Below, piece after piece: positions 15,707-24,389 of a stretch of 64,000 nucleotides of DNA. Position 1 is the first letter of the stretch, and the number at the start of each line of letters is the position of its first letter. The DNA comes from Planococcus rifietoensis. GTDB taxonomy: Bacteria; Bacillota; Bacilli; Bacillales_A; Planococcaceae. Both the position numbers and the translations under genes were made by a program. The stretch spans positions 3,131,001-3,195,000 of the forward strand of contig NZ_CP013659.2 in the NCBI RefSeq assembly GCF_001465795.2, given 5' to 3'. The notes under the pieces were generated by a model. The model made no database searches. It was not told the origin of the DNA and saw nothing but the letters and a program-made list of their open reading frames with translations.

Positions 15707-16324
15707 TCACGTCGCAATCCCGATCGACTCGTTTTCGTACGTTGCATCTCCAAGCGCTTTCAAAATAAAATGCGCCACGTCTGCGCGCGGAATGGTCTTC
15801 GATTTGCTCGGCACGCTTTCTTCAGACTCACGGTACTGTCCGCTAAAGGAATCATTGGTCAAGCCCATTGGCCGGACGATCGTATAGGTCAGTCCAGCTT
15901 GTTGAATGGCATCGACAGCGGCGCGGTGATCGATCAGCACCTGCTTCAGCACACCCATCATCAACTTTCCTCCAATGCCTGGAAGTTCATCGTTAATTCC
16001 TGCAGATGCCGTGTAAACGATGCGCTTGATGCCATGCTGTTGCATGCCCGCCACGATATTTTTCGCCATTGTTTGCAGATCCGCTGACTTTTTCATCCCT
16101 TGATTCGAACCCAAGCACGACACAACTGCTTCATGGCCGGCAATTGCTGCAGCTACTTGTTCCACGTGGAACGCATCTCCTTGCACTACCGTTAACTTTT
16201 CACCGGTCACTTTCAATTTGTCCGGAGTTCTCACAAACGCCGTCACTTCATAGCCTTGCTCCAATGCTTGCTCGACGACCGATCGGCCAACGCCGCCCGT
16301 CGCCCCGAATACGATGATTTTCAT
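15707..16324 (-). CDS. NAD(P)H-binding atypical SDR family protein
   Basis: The 205-residue protein opens with a Rossmann fold carrying GATGGVGRSVVEQAL (about residues 7-21), the GxxGxxG dinucleotide motif of atypical short-chain reductases (NmrA/YwnB type). RTPDKL after the second strand suggests NADPH preference. Such proteins act as oxidoreductases or redox sensors; the substrate is unknown. The start chosen is the ATG at 16324, with AAGGTG 7 nt upstream. It is followed 43 bp upstream by the nucleoside hydrolase gene in the same direction, so a small operon is possible, though the functions have no obvious link. Confidence 0.88.
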   Translation of the reverse strand: MKIIVFGATGGVGRSVVEQALEQGYEVTAFVRTPDKLKVTGEKLTVVQGDAFHVEQVAAAIAGHEAVVSCLGSNQGMKKSADLQTMAKNIVAGMQQHGIKRIVYTASAGINDELPGIGGKLMMGVLKQVLIDHRAAVDAIQQAGLTYTIVRPMGLTNDSFSGQYRESEESVPSKSKTIPRADVAHFILKALGDATYENESIGIAT

Positions 16325-16366
16325 CACGCTTCACCTTGCTTTCTTATGAGTTGTCGAGCTGTCGAA

Positions 16367-17332
16367 TCAACGAAATTCCACGCGGTCCGAAATGACTTTT
16401 ACGGCTTTCACGAATTCCGCAACGAACGCTTCCCGGTCCACACTATGCAAAACATGGACGTTCGGCTTCTCCCCTGTCCGGTTCGTGAAATCCACTACCG
16501 TCGCTCCGGCAGTGATGCCTTCGAGCGATGCTTCCACAAAGCAGTCCTGTCCTTCGAACAACTCCGGTTTCAATAAATACATAACCGCACAGACGTCGTG
16601 GAAATGCAGCACCTGGTCGTAATTCTCCTCATGAAAAGGAGTTCTCTTGATAACATCCAAATAATGCGTAACGAGGCTATACGCCTTCTCCGCAAATTCA
16701 GTGCCGATAGCCAAAATGCCCTGAGCTTCTTCCAGTGTCACAAATGCTTTATGCGTCACATCTAAGCCGCTCATGACAACCGGAACGTTCGAGCGGAAGA
16801 CGATTTCCACCGCATGCGGGTCGACATAGGCATTGAATTCAGCGGACGGCGACATATTACCGCCGACTGCCGCTCCGCCCATCCACGAAATGCGCTCGAT
16901 TTTCGGCTTCACTTCCGGATGCGCCAATAATAAGGCCGCCACATTCGTCAAAGGGCCCGTTGCGACTAGGGTCATTTTCTCCTCGCTCGCAAGCAAAGTC
17001 TCACGCATCGCAGCAATAGCCGGCCGTTCGCTCACTGGCAAAGTCGGCGGCGGAAACTCAACATTCCCAAACCCGCTTTCCCCGTGGATCTCTTCCGCCA
17101 TCTCGAGCTCGCGGAACATCGGCTGTTCCAAACCACGCGCCACTTCTACCTGTGCCCCGATATAACTGAGAAACGTGCGTGCATTATAATTCGTCTTGTC
17201 CTGCGAAATATTCCCCGAACACGTCGTCACCAAGCGCACGTCCAACGCGTCATCATGCGCGAACGCCAACGTCAGCATCATCGCATCATCAATCCCCGGA
17301 TCCGTATCGATCATTATCGGCAATCTGGCCAT
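16367..17332 (-). CDS. Inosine/uridine-preferring nucleoside hydrolase
   Basis: The enzyme hydrolyses the N-glycosidic bond of ribonucleosides to free base and ribose. The calcium-binding signature DTDPGIDDAMML lies at about residues 9-20, and an Asp-containing motif FHDVCAVMYLL follows near 255, in place of the HDP(C/L) active-site region of relatives. At 321 residues it has the family's normal length. The protein is cytosolic, with no signal peptide. AGGTGG precedes the ATG. It would salvage nucleosides together with other enzymes encoded elsewhere. Confidence 0.93.
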   Translation of the reverse strand: MARLPIMIDTDPGIDDAMMLTLAFAHDDALDVRLVTTCSGNISQDKTNYNARTFLSYIGAQVEVARGLEQPMFRELEMAEEIHGESGFGNVEFPPPTLPVSERPAIAAMRETLLASEEKMTLVATGPLTNVAALLLAHPEVKPKIERISWMGGAAVGGNMSPSAEFNAYVDPHAVEIVFRSNVPVVMSGLDVTHKAFVTLEEAQGILAIGTEFAEKAYSLVTHYLDVIKRTPFHEENYDQVLHFHDVCAVMYLLKPELFEGQDCFVEASLEGITAGATVVDFTNRTGEKPNVHVLHSVDREAFVAEFVKAVKVISDRVEFR

Positions 17333-17443
17333 CCCTGAAAACCACCTTTTCTCATCTATTGGTTTTGATTTTACGCTAGTCGGGGCTTGGAGTGAAATGA
17401 TAGCAAGTGTCTCTATTGATTACTCAAAACTCAATCCATACAA

Positions 17444-17474
17444 AAGCCATCAAAGTCAGGGACCTTGATGGCTT
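17444..17474 (-). terminator. Terminator of the DUF4230 gene
   Basis: AAGCCATCAA pairs with TTGATGGCTT, followed on the minus strand by TTTTG. Confidence 0.75.
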
Positions 17475-17488
17475 GTTGGTTATATGTA

Positions 17489-18088
17489 TTAATAAAATTC
17501 GATAATTACTTCGTTGTATGCAGGAGTTTCAAGAAGCGCAGTTAAAATCTCTTCTGTGTTTTTGTCTGCTTCTTCCAAGAATCCTTGTTCGACTTTCTCT
17601 TTTTCCAGCTTTTCTTTTTCAAGGTTTATATCCTCTACAATTTTCTGAGAAGGATAGTCCGAGAATAACTCATCTTTGATATCTCTGATTTCCATATTTT
17701 CAGTATCCGCCACGTTCTCAAGTATTTCTGCTTTCGGTACTCTAACGACCAATTGCTTTGTGCTCTCGTCGTAGGAAGTTTCAATTTCCGAAGCTTTGGA
17801 CCCCGCTTTTATATACCCATCGTATTCAATTAATCTGATCGCTTCTGCAAATTTAATATCTGATATCCCAGGCAAGGAAATGTTCTTATCTGTCTCACTG
17901 ACTATGACATTGCTATACTCGTACTCTAATGAGGCCAATTCCGCAATCTTTACGATCTGATCCTTCACCAAGGAGGCGTCGGAACTGCTATTGGTAGTGA
18001 CGCCAAATAAACTTGTTTGTGAAAATGCATATCCAGCAGCTGCCCCTACAATTAATACAAAAAATAAAATTCCGACCAATTTTTTCAT
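17489..18088 (-). CDS. DUF4230 family membrane-anchored protein
   Basis: The 199-residue protein begins with an uncleaved signal anchor or signal peptide (KKLVGILFFVLIVGAAAGYAF, here residues 2-22). The remainder is soluble and probably outside the membrane, with a mixed alpha/beta region and a charged helix near 150-175 rich in Lys and Glu (EKEKLEKEKVE). DUF4230 proteins are widespread and I know no established function. No clear operon partner is visible; an acetyltransferase gene lies 62 bp upstream on the same strand. Confidence 0.8.
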   Translation of the reverse strand: MKKLVGILFFVLIVGAAAGYAFSQTSLFGVTTNSSSDASLVKDQIVKIAELASLEYEYSNVIVSETDKNISLPGISDIKFAEAIRLIEYDGYIKAGSKASEIETSYDESTKQLVVRVPKAEILENVADTENMEIRDIKDELFSDYPSQKIVEDINLEKEKLEKEKVEQGFLEEADKNTEEILTALLETPAYNEVIIEFY

Positions 18089-18150
18089 CGTTTAGTTCCC
18101 CCACATGTTTAATTTATTGCCCTCTCTATGGTAGACCATAAAATGATTTA

Positions 18151-18639
18151 TTACGCATATTGAAAAACAAGTTCGCCCTCTTCCATTCCAGCTGGTGTAA
18201 ACTCCAGCTTTTTAAGCAACTGGATGGAAGCCAGATTTTCAGGAGATGTACCGGCTTTAATTTTGACCCCGGGATATGCCTGTCGAATCCACTGAACCAT
18301 GGCTCTAATCGTTTCATAAGCATAGCCTTGTCTTTTAAAAACCGGGTTGATGGTATAGCCGATCCAACAAGCTTCGGCTTCCTTTTTAATAAACACATCC
18401 CCCATTAGGGACTCGTCGGCTTTACGGATAATTGCTAATTGAGCACCTTTTTCCACAGATGGTTCTCTTATTAAAATTTCTTCATATTCTTCTCGGGCCA
18501 GACCTTTAAAATATTGAAATTCCATCCATTCAGGATTATTGCGGTATGTAATAAAAGCATCCAAATCACTTTCAATAAAAGGCCTGATGTAGCACCTTTT
18601 CGACTCAAAGACAGCTTGCATCCTATTGTCTCTCTTCAT
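18151..18639 (-). CDS. GNAT family N-acetyltransferase
   Basis: The 162-residue protein has the GNAT fold typical of RimJ/RimL-like acetyltransferases: RCYIRPFIESDLDAF at the start, a core strand ACWIGYTINP, then the acetyl-CoA-binding turn RQGYAYE and a C-terminal NLASIQLLKKLEF motif. Such enzymes acetylate protein N-termini, antibiotics or small amines; the substrate cannot be read. The start chosen is the ATG at 18639 with GGGAGG about 10 nt upstream. An in-frame ATG at 18675 has no good site. The gene diverges from the SDR gene at 18893. Confidence 0.88.
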   Translation of the reverse strand: MKRDNRMQAVFESKRCYIRPFIESDLDAFITYRNNPEWMEFQYFKGLAREEYEEILIREPSVEKGAQLAIIRKADESLMGDVFIKKEAEACWIGYTINPVFKRQGYAYETIRAMVQWIRQAYPGVKIKAGTSPENLASIQLLKKLEFTPAGMEEGELVFQYA

Positions 18640-18892
18640 TTCATGCGCTCCTCCCCATGAACATGCATCTGTCACCCTGGTCGTATCTCTTGGATGCTTT
18701 TCCCGTCCAAGAACGCTTGGCCCATCTGTACGAGTGATGCTTCCTCCTGTATATATTCTAACAAGGCAGCGATGAGACCTTTTTCTTCGAATACTTCGAA
18801 TGTCACGAACCCAAATTTCCTACAGTGATCCGAATGCTATATACTGATTACAAATTCTTTATGACTTTACTATGACGTTTGGAGGAGATCAG

Positions 18893-19642
18893 ATGATGTT
18901 CGAAAACAAAGTAGTGGTTGTTAATGGTGGAACGGATGGAATTGGCAAGGAAGTGGTTCGTTTCTTTTGTAAGGAAGGAGCTACTGTTCATTTTACGGGC
19001 AGAAACAGCGACAAAGGCTCTCAGGTGGAGAAGGAATGCGACGGGAAAGCTCATTTTCACCAAGTTCATAACGAAAACCCGGAAGAAATTGAAAGCTTTT
19101 TTAAAGCACTTGAAACTGATGGGCATACTATCGATATTCTCTTCAACAGTGCCGGTGTTCTGTCTATCGGAATGGGACCCTTGTCTCGCGTAAAATTGGA
19201 TGACTGGAATCAGTTGATTGCCGTCAATCAAACGGCGATTTTCCTCTACATGAAATATGCGTTGGCCGTGATGGGCAAGCAAAAACATGGCGTCGTGATT
19301 AATAATGCGGCGATCCTTGGAAACGACAAGGTCAATCCGATGCTGCCAGCTTATAGCGGAACCAAAGCAGCCGTTGTCGCGATGACCCAAAGCACGGCTC
19401 TGCGCTTTGCCAACCAAGGCATCCGCGTCAACTGCATCTCCCCTGGCCCAACAGAAACCGACCTAGCCATTAAAGCATACGGCGGAAAAGAGAATTATGA
19501 CAAACAATCTCAGGGACACCCGAGAGGAAGCTACGGGAAGCCAAGTGAGATCGCAGAAGTCGTGCTGTTCTTGGCTTCAGACAAGGCGTCTTATATAAAT
19601 GGGGCGGAAATCGTTGTGGATGGTGGTTATTCGTTGAAATAA
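18893..19642 (+). CDS. Short-chain dehydrogenase/reductase with altered catalytic Ser
   Basis: The 250-residue protein is a classical SDR: GGTDGIG near residues 12-18 for cofactor binding, NSAG near 85-88, catalytic Tyr154 and Lys158 in AYSGTKAA, and the C-terminal ISPGPTETDL. The position of the catalytic Ser, 13 residues before Tyr154, holds Ile141 (INNAAILG), so the usual Ser-Tyr-Lys set is incomplete. GGAGG (18881-18885) stands 7 nt before the ATG at 18893. It is the only accessory plus-strand gene here, and its substrate is unknown. Confidence 0.9.
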   Translation: MMFENKVVVVNGGTDGIGKEVVRFFCKEGATVHFTGRNSDKGSQVEKECDGKAHFHQVHNENPEEIESFFKALETDGHTIDILFNSAGVLSIGMGPLSRVKLDDWNQLIAVNQTAIFLYMKYALAVMGKQKHGVVINNAAILGNDKVNPMLPAYSGTKAAVVAMTQSTALRFANQGIRVNCISPGPTETDLAIKAYGGKENYDKQSQGHPRGSYGKPSEIAEVVLFLASDKASYINGAEIVVDGGYSLK

Positions 19643-19771
19643 ATAGATTTAGGAAACAAGATAGGATTAGTTTAATCATTTAACATAGAGAAGTTTATTT
19701 TCCTGTCGGGTGAAGTAAAGTTGTTTTTTTACAGTCTTTCACAAGGAGCGCTTGATCGATTCAATAAAGTA

Positions 19772-19812
19772 AAAAGGTTCATTCTTCTCATTAAAAGAAG
19801 AATGAACCTTTT
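19772..19812 (-). terminator. Terminator of the DUF1846 gene
   Basis: A perfect 17-bp stem (AAAAGGTTCATTCTTCT with its complement) around seven bases, ending in TTTTT on the minus strand. It may also slow plus-strand transcription from the SDR gene. Confidence 0.85.
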
Positions 19813-19888
19813 CAGTAAACGCTATAAATGAAAATAAATCTGTCTCAGGCTTATATGGAAGGAGAAAAAGGCAGGTGTTTTCTAAAAT

Positions 19889-21364
19889 CTAATTGTAATA
19901 TAGGTTCTCAGTTGGATATACCGGATCATTGGTGATGTCGATTCCAAGCTTCTTAAAGGTCTGTTCGTTTTCTCTATTCAATATAACCGTCGAATGTGCT
20001 TGGGTGTCTTTTAAATGTGGCAATTGCTTATAAGCCAGCTCAGAAGTAGGATTGGTGACCGCACTGATTGCCAGTGCAATGAGCACTTCATTGGCGCTTA
20101 ATGTCGGGACGCGGCTATTCAAATCATCGGTTTTCAACCGTTGAATCGTTTGTAAAATCATCGGCGACAGCAAATCAATTTCATCGGAAATATTGGTCAA
20201 TTTCTTCAACCCATTCAGAATCGCGGCTGCCGAAGCATCCATCAAAGTGGTCGTTCGACCGGTGATCATCTCGCCATTCGGCAATTCTATCGCAATGACG
20301 GCTTGTAAATTCGTGCTGTCAATTTGCGCTTGGACTTCTTTCGCATAATTACGGGCCGGCAATACAGGTGCCCGATCCTCTTTCTTTAAACCGGTTTCTT
20401 CTAAAATCACTTGCATGTGGCGTACACTGTCTTCATCGGCAAGCCCTTTTTTATAATCGTTCTCTACGACGAAACTGCGCCGAATGATTTCCTGCTTGGC
20501 AGCTTCCTGGACAACTCGATCGTCCGTGATGCCCGATTTCAGGCGATTAACCCCCATATCAGTCGGTGAGCTGTAAACAGACTCTTTGCCGGTAATCCTT
20601 TCAATGATCCGTTTGATGACAGGAAATGTCTCAATATCACGATTGTAATTGACCGCTACTTTCTCATAGGCTTCATAATGATAATTATCAATCATGTTTA
20701 CGTCTTTTAAATCGACGGTAGCTGCTTCATAAGCGATGTTTACTGGGTGCTTTAACGGCAAGTTCCAAACTGGAAAAGTCTCAAACTTGGCATAGCCGGC
20801 TTCATTTCCCAGTTTGTTCTCGTGGTACATTTGGTTAAGGCAGGTGGCAAGCTTTCCGCTGCCCGGGCCAGGGCCCGTTACTACCACGATTGGCTTTGTC
20901 GTTTTAATATAAGGATTCGTCGCAAATCCTTCTTCCCCAAGGACCGCCTCCACATTTGCCGGATAACCTTCGATTTCGCGGTGAATACAGACGTTAATTC
21001 CGCTTCTCTCCAGCTTTGTCATAAATACTTTGACTGTTGGCTGCCCCTGGTAACGTGTGATCAAGACACTGTTGACAGAAATGCCGTATGCCCGATATTC
21101 ATCAATTAAGCGCAAGACATCTTGGTCATAAGTGATGCCGTAATCTTCACGGACTTTGTTTCGTTCGATGTCTCCAGCGTAGACACAGATGATGATTTCT
21201 GCCTTTTCTTTCAGTGTATGCAATAGTTTGATTTTGGCATCTTCATCAAATCCAGGCAACACACGCTTGGCATGTTTGTCCCCTATCAATTTTCCGCCAA
21301 ATTCCAAGTAAAGTTTATCGTACTGCTGCACCCGCTCCAGGATGTAGGCTGATTGTTCTTGCAA
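19889..21364 (-). CDS. DUF1846 family protein with disrupted first codons
   Basis: The 491-codon frame encodes a DUF1846 protein with conserved [19 protein letters not shown] near the start and a P-loop-like [13 protein letters not shown] near residue 165. Relatives begin MKKxxF..EKYLxxQ. Here the matching residues ([12 protein letters not shown]) are encoded upstream, but the expected ATG (21394-21396) is out of frame by one base at a run of six A residues. As written, translation would have to start at the TTG at 21364 or at a non-standard codon. A seventh A would restore the normal start. A GGTGGG site lies upstream of that ATG. The biochemical role is not established. Confidence 0.85.
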   Translation of the reverse strand: MQEQSAYILERVQQYDKLYLEFGGKLIGDKHAKRVLPGFDEDAKIKLLHTLKEKAEIIICVYAGDIERNKVREDYGITYDQDVLRLIDEYRAYGISVNSVLITRYQGQPTVKVFMTKLERSGINVCIHREIEGYPANVEAVLGEEGFATNPYIKTTKPIVVVTGPGPGSGKLATCLNQMYHENKLGNEAGYAKFETFPVWNLPLKHPVNIAYEAATVDLKDVNMIDNYHYEAYEKVAVNYNRDIETFPVIKRIIERITGKESVYSSPTDMGVNRLKSGITDDRVVQEAAKQEIIRRSFVVENDYKKGLADEDSVRHMQVILEETGLKKEDRAPVLPARNYAKEVQAQIDSTNLQAVIAIELPNGEMITGRTTTLMDASAAAILNGLKKLTNISDEIDLLSPMILQTIQRLKTDDLNSRVPTLSANEVLIALAISAVTNPTSELAYKQLPHLKDTQAHSTVILNRENEQTFKKLGIDITNDPVYPTENLYYN

Positions 21365-21535
21365 ATATTTCTCCGAATCAAATCCAATTTTTTCATTAAG
21401 TTCAGTCCCACCTTTTATACTTCAAACTCTCTTAACTCAAGGGATAAAAACGCCTTAAGAGATACTCCTAAATAAAAATCTACTCTTTATGATTATAAAC
21501 TTTTGAAAAAAAGTAAATCGGTCCAATTGCTTCAT

Positions 21536-22015
21536 TTACTTATGATACGGCTCACCCTTCATAATCCGGAAAGCCCGATATACCTGCTCCAGCAAGATCA
21601 ACTTCATCAATTGGTGGGGAAACGTCATCTTCGAAAACGACAATTTCTCATCCGCGCGCTTCAACACTTCGTCGTGGAGGCCCAGAGATCCCCCGATAAC
21701 GAAAACGACTTTGCTGCGGCCGTAAGTCATGAGTGATTCCATGTCTTTGGCGAGCTGCTCGGAGGTCTTCATCTTGCCGTCGATCGCCAGGGCGATGACG
21801 TAGGCGTCTTGTGGGATTTTTGCGAGTATGCGCTCGCCTTCTTTCTTTTTGACGATTTCCATATCCGCTTCGCTTAATTGCTCCGGCGCTTTTTCGTCCG
21901 CGACTTCAATCTCCGTAATTTTTGCATAAGCCCCTAAACGTTTTGCATATTCTGCAATGCCCGCTTTCAAGTATTTCTCTTTCAGTTTTCCGACCGTCAC
22001 AATGGAAATGTTCAC
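21536..22015 (-). CDS. rlmH: 23S rRNA (pseudouridine1915-N3)-methyltransferase RlmH
   Basis: RlmH is a SPOUT-class enzyme that methylates pseudouridine 1915 in helix 69 of the large ribosomal subunit, using S-adenosylmethionine. The 159-residue protein has the family hallmarks [12 protein letters not shown], the trefoil knot, and the C-terminus [19 protein letters not shown], all in the right order. Length is normal. It stands near the end of the wal-region gene order, as in Bacillus. Confidence 0.97.
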   Translation of the reverse strand: MNISIVTVGKLKEKYLKAGIAEYAKRLGAYAKITEIEVADEKAPEQLSEADMEIVKKKEGERILAKIPQDAYVIALAIDGKMKTSEQLAKDMESLMTYGRSKVVFVIGGSLGLHDEVLKRADEKLSFSKMTFPHQLMKLILLEQVYRAFRIMKGEPYHK

Positions 22016-22050
22016 AACTTATCCCCCTTTACACGAAATTTACAAACAAG

Positions 22051-22441
22051 TTGCCCACAGACTTTATGCACATATCCACAGGCGATTCTACATCTTGTAG
22101 AATTTTATTTACTCGCCACAAGATACAATGCCTGTTGTTCACAGTAGTTGCACTTTGTGGATAACTTTTCGCTATCTGATAATTCAGTCAGTATAGGATA
22201 GCTTTCCGTTTTGGCAACAAATTCGTCAAGCCCTTGTCCCACATGCGTTTGGCAGCAATGTAGCTCCATTTTTACGCCTCCTTTCGATTTCCGAATATTC
22301 AACACAGTTATACACATTTCGTTCCCTTTTATCCACAATCCATTTTAACAGATATAAAACACTACGGATAGCGAAGCTTTTGCCGCCTGTGGATTGTTAA
22401 CAATCGATTTTTAACAAAAAAGTTATCCACATGCCATTTTC
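22051..22441. promoter_or_regulatory. DnaA-box cluster near rlmH
   Basis: Perfect TTATCCACA boxes occur at 22156-22164 (minus), 22329-22337 and 22433-22441. One-mismatch boxes lie at 22072-22080 and 22308-22316. This is five boxes in about 370 bp, roughly 34 kb left of oriC. Part of the cluster overlaps the CxxH/CxxC gene. Confidence 0.65.
22105..22269 (-). CDS. Small CxxH/CxxC protein (BA_5709 family)
   Basis: This 54-residue protein has two paired metal-ligand motifs, CCQTHV near the start and CNYC near residue 42, which suggest a small zinc-binding fold. The start chosen is the ATG at 22269 with AAAGGAGG 7 nt upstream; the longer frame upstream has no such site. Members of this small family are found next to rlmH in Bacillus-type genomes. 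The function is not known. A perfect DnaA box (22156-22164) lies within the coding region. Confidence 0.85.
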   Translation of the reverse strand: MELHCCQTHVGQGLDEFVAKTESYPILTELSDSEKLSTKCNYCEQQALYLVASK

Positions 22442-22538
22442 CCGAACAATTGCCCTTTTTCAGCTAAAAATTCGAGCTCCGAAGTGTATAATATTCAGCT
22501 GATTTTTGTTTCTTCCTTTCATTTTCGGAAATGAAAAA

Positions 22539-22579
22539 AACAGTTCCAATTGGTGCATAAAACACCAATTGGAACTGTT
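22539..22579 (-). terminator. Terminator of the HtrA-family gene
   Basis: A perfect 17-bp stem AACAGTTCCAATTGGTG and its complement, followed on the minus strand by seven T residues. Confidence 0.9.
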
Positions 22580-22585
22580 CAGGTA

Positions 22586-23788
22586 TTACTGTGTGGAATT
22601 GTCAGTGAGTTCAAGCTCGAATTCGAGCAATTCTCCGTTTCGGTATGCTTTTACCTGCAGCATATCCCCAATTTGTTTTTCGTTGTAAAGATGCTGGCGC
22701 AACTCGATAATATCGCCAATTTCTTCACCATCCAGCTCGACGATGACATCGTATTGGCGCATGCCCGCTTCATCCGCCGCAGAAGACGGGACAACCGAGC
22801 TGACGACGACACCTGCCGTGACGTCTTCCGTCAAATTCAATGTATCGTCACGGTATGTGCTCGGCACTTGCGCCAAATCAATCAGCGTGATGCCCATTGC
22901 CGGACGCACCATTTCACCCGTTGCTTCGAGTTGATTGATGACCGGCAGCGCCGAATTGATCGGAATCGAGAAGCCGATTCCCTCGACTTGAGAAGTGGCG
23001 ATTTTCATGGAGTTGATGCCAATCAATTGCCCTGCCAAATTGACGAGCGCACCGCCGCTGTTTCCGGGGTTGATCGCTGCATCTGTCTGCAAGACTTCCG
23101 CTTGCCAGTCTTCTGTGCCGTCGCCGTCCAGGTCGACCGGCACTGCCCGGTCAGTGCCTGACACGACGCCGCTCGTCACAGAACCTGAGAATTCAAGACC
23201 AAGCGGATTGCCGATCGCGATGACCGCTTCGCCGCGCTTCAATGCATCCGAATCACCCAGCTCCACAACACCCTGCACTTTCTCGTTGCTCATTTCAAGA
23301 ACAGCGAGATCGGTCCAAATATCGCTGCCGACCACTTGTGCGTCGACTTTCGTCCCATCGGCCAACGTCACTTCGATGCCGCTCGCGCCGTCAACGACGT
23401 GATGGTTCGTTACAACATACGCGGTATCGCCTTCACTTTTATAAATGACGCCAGAGCCCGTGCCGACTGCCTGTTCCTGGCTTTGCGAGAAGAAATCCCC
23501 GCCTGTCTGGAGATTCGACACGCCGACTACCGCATCCGACGCCTCGTCGACTGCTTTCGTCACGTCAGTCGTGATATCAAGCGACGCGCCTTGCTGCTCA
23601 CGGTTTTGCTGCTGGATCTGGGTGCCGGAATTTGTTGATTCGGTGCCTGGCAATAAGCCCGGTGCTTGCGAAAACAACAGCCACATTAATAACGCTCCGA
23701 CCAGTACGCCGAATATCCCCGCAAAGAAACTGCCCGCACGGCTCGGCTTCGGCTGCCTGCCATTCGGCGTTTGATTGTAATAACCCAT
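22586..23788 (-). CDS. htrC: HtrA/DegP-type membrane-anchored serine protease
   Basis: The 400-residue protein has an N-terminal cytosolic segment, one membrane helix (about 21-40), a Ser/Gln-rich linker, a trypsin-like domain with His130 (TNHHVV), Asp160 (WTDLAV) and Ser244 (PGNSGGA), and a C-terminal PDZ domain (about 305-395). It degrades or refolds damaged exported proteins on the outer face of the membrane. The start is probably the ATG at 23788, with GAGAGG 9 nt upstream. It is the yyxA/htrC position, next gene in line after walJ. A 600-bp gap rich in repeats separates the two, so it probably has its own promoter. Confidence 0.93.
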   Translation of the reverse strand: MGYYNQTPNGRQPKPSRAGSFFAGIFGVLVGALLMWLLFSQAPGLLPGTESTNSGTQIQQQNREQQGASLDITTDVTKAVDEASDAVVGVSNLQTGGDFFSQSQEQAVGTGSGVIYKSEGDTAYVVTNHHVVDGASGIEVTLADGTKVDAQVVGSDIWTDLAVLEMSNEKVQGVVELGDSDALKRGEAVIAIGNPLGLEFSGSVTSGVVSGTDRAVPVDLDGDGTEDWQAEVLQTDAAINPGNSGGALVNLAGQLIGINSMKIATSQVEGIGFSIPINSALPVINQLEATGEMVRPAMGITLIDLAQVPSTYRDDTLNLTEDVTAGVVVSSVVPSSAADEAGMRQYDVIVELDGEEIGDIIELRQHLYNEKQIGDMLQVKAYRNGELLEFELELTDNSTQ

Positions 23789-24008
23789 AGCCTCCATCCT
23801 CTCTTATGCCTCTCTTTTTATCATAAGATGTACCCGCCAAAATGCAAGCAATCCTCCCTGTATGAGCAGGCTAGAAGGTTGTCATTCAACTTACTTTGTA
23901 CACTTTTAAACTGGATGATTGGTCGTAGGGCAGTAAGATGATGCTTCCCACAACTATTACTTCGACTTCTATATTCATCCCACACGAGCTGATGTAGATC
24001 GAAGCGGC

Positions 24009-24078
24009 GAATAAACGGACGAAGTCACGCTAAGTCCATTTATTTGCGACGTATCTGATTGGGAAATGCGGGAGCAAC
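24009..24078 (+). repeat. Two-hairpin repeat element, copy 1
   Basis: AATAAACGGAC (24010-24020) pairs with GTCCATTTATT (24034-24044, one mismatch), followed by GCGACGTATCTG...GGGAGCAA. Copies 2 and 3 at 39293 and 43004 have the same layout with different but self-complementary arms. Here the second hairpin is degenerate. Similarity continues to about 24110 (GATGC...AACTTTT). Confidence 0.6.
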
Positions 24079-24192
24079 GTAGAGTTACCCGATGCGCTTC
24101 AGCAACTTTTCCCCAATCACTATGCTTTTTCGGCATAAAGATCTTTTTAAGCAAGCTTATAGAACTAGTCTATAGTATTTTTCCCCTCACTC

Positions 24193-24325
24193 TAGCTGAT
24201 GAGAATGGAGGCGGCGACTCCTGCGGGAACAGCGCGAGCTGAAGACCCTGGACTGAGCGCAGCGAGGGAAGCGGCTGAAGCCGTGCCCGCGGAAAGCGTC
24301 CGCCGCAGTGAGCATCAGCGGCTCT
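24193..24325 (+). repeat. GC-rich imperfect palindromic repeat (type A)
   Basis: Nested stems are visible: GCTGATG with CATCAGC, GGCGGCGAC with GCGTCCGCC, and GCGGG with CCCGC. The same phrases recur at 13062-13175 (inverted) and 42958-43145. The 601 bp between htrC and walJ (23789-24389) hold this element, the two-hairpin repeat, and the walJ terminator; no gene is seen there. Confidence 0.65.
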
Positions 24326-24336
24326 AAAAACAAAAA

Positions 24337-24378
24337 AGACTGCCCCACAGGCCGCATCTAAGGCTTCTGGGACAGTCT
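24337..24378 (-). terminator. Terminator of the wal operon
   Basis: AGACTGCCCCACAGGCC pairs with GGCTTCTGGGACAGTCT (some mismatches), followed on the minus strand by TTTTTTG. It lies right after walJ. Confidence 0.85.
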
Positions 24379-24389
24379 CTCCTATCTAT

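Noticed and set aside
16158..16173. parS-like TGTTCCACGTGGAACG in the NAD(P)-binding protein gene
   Set aside because: Two mismatches to the consensus, including the conserved end base; too weak to call.
22340..22585. Second origin of replication near the DnaA-box cluster
   Set aside because: No replication gene or DnaA-trio is present; a regulatory cluster explains the boxes better.
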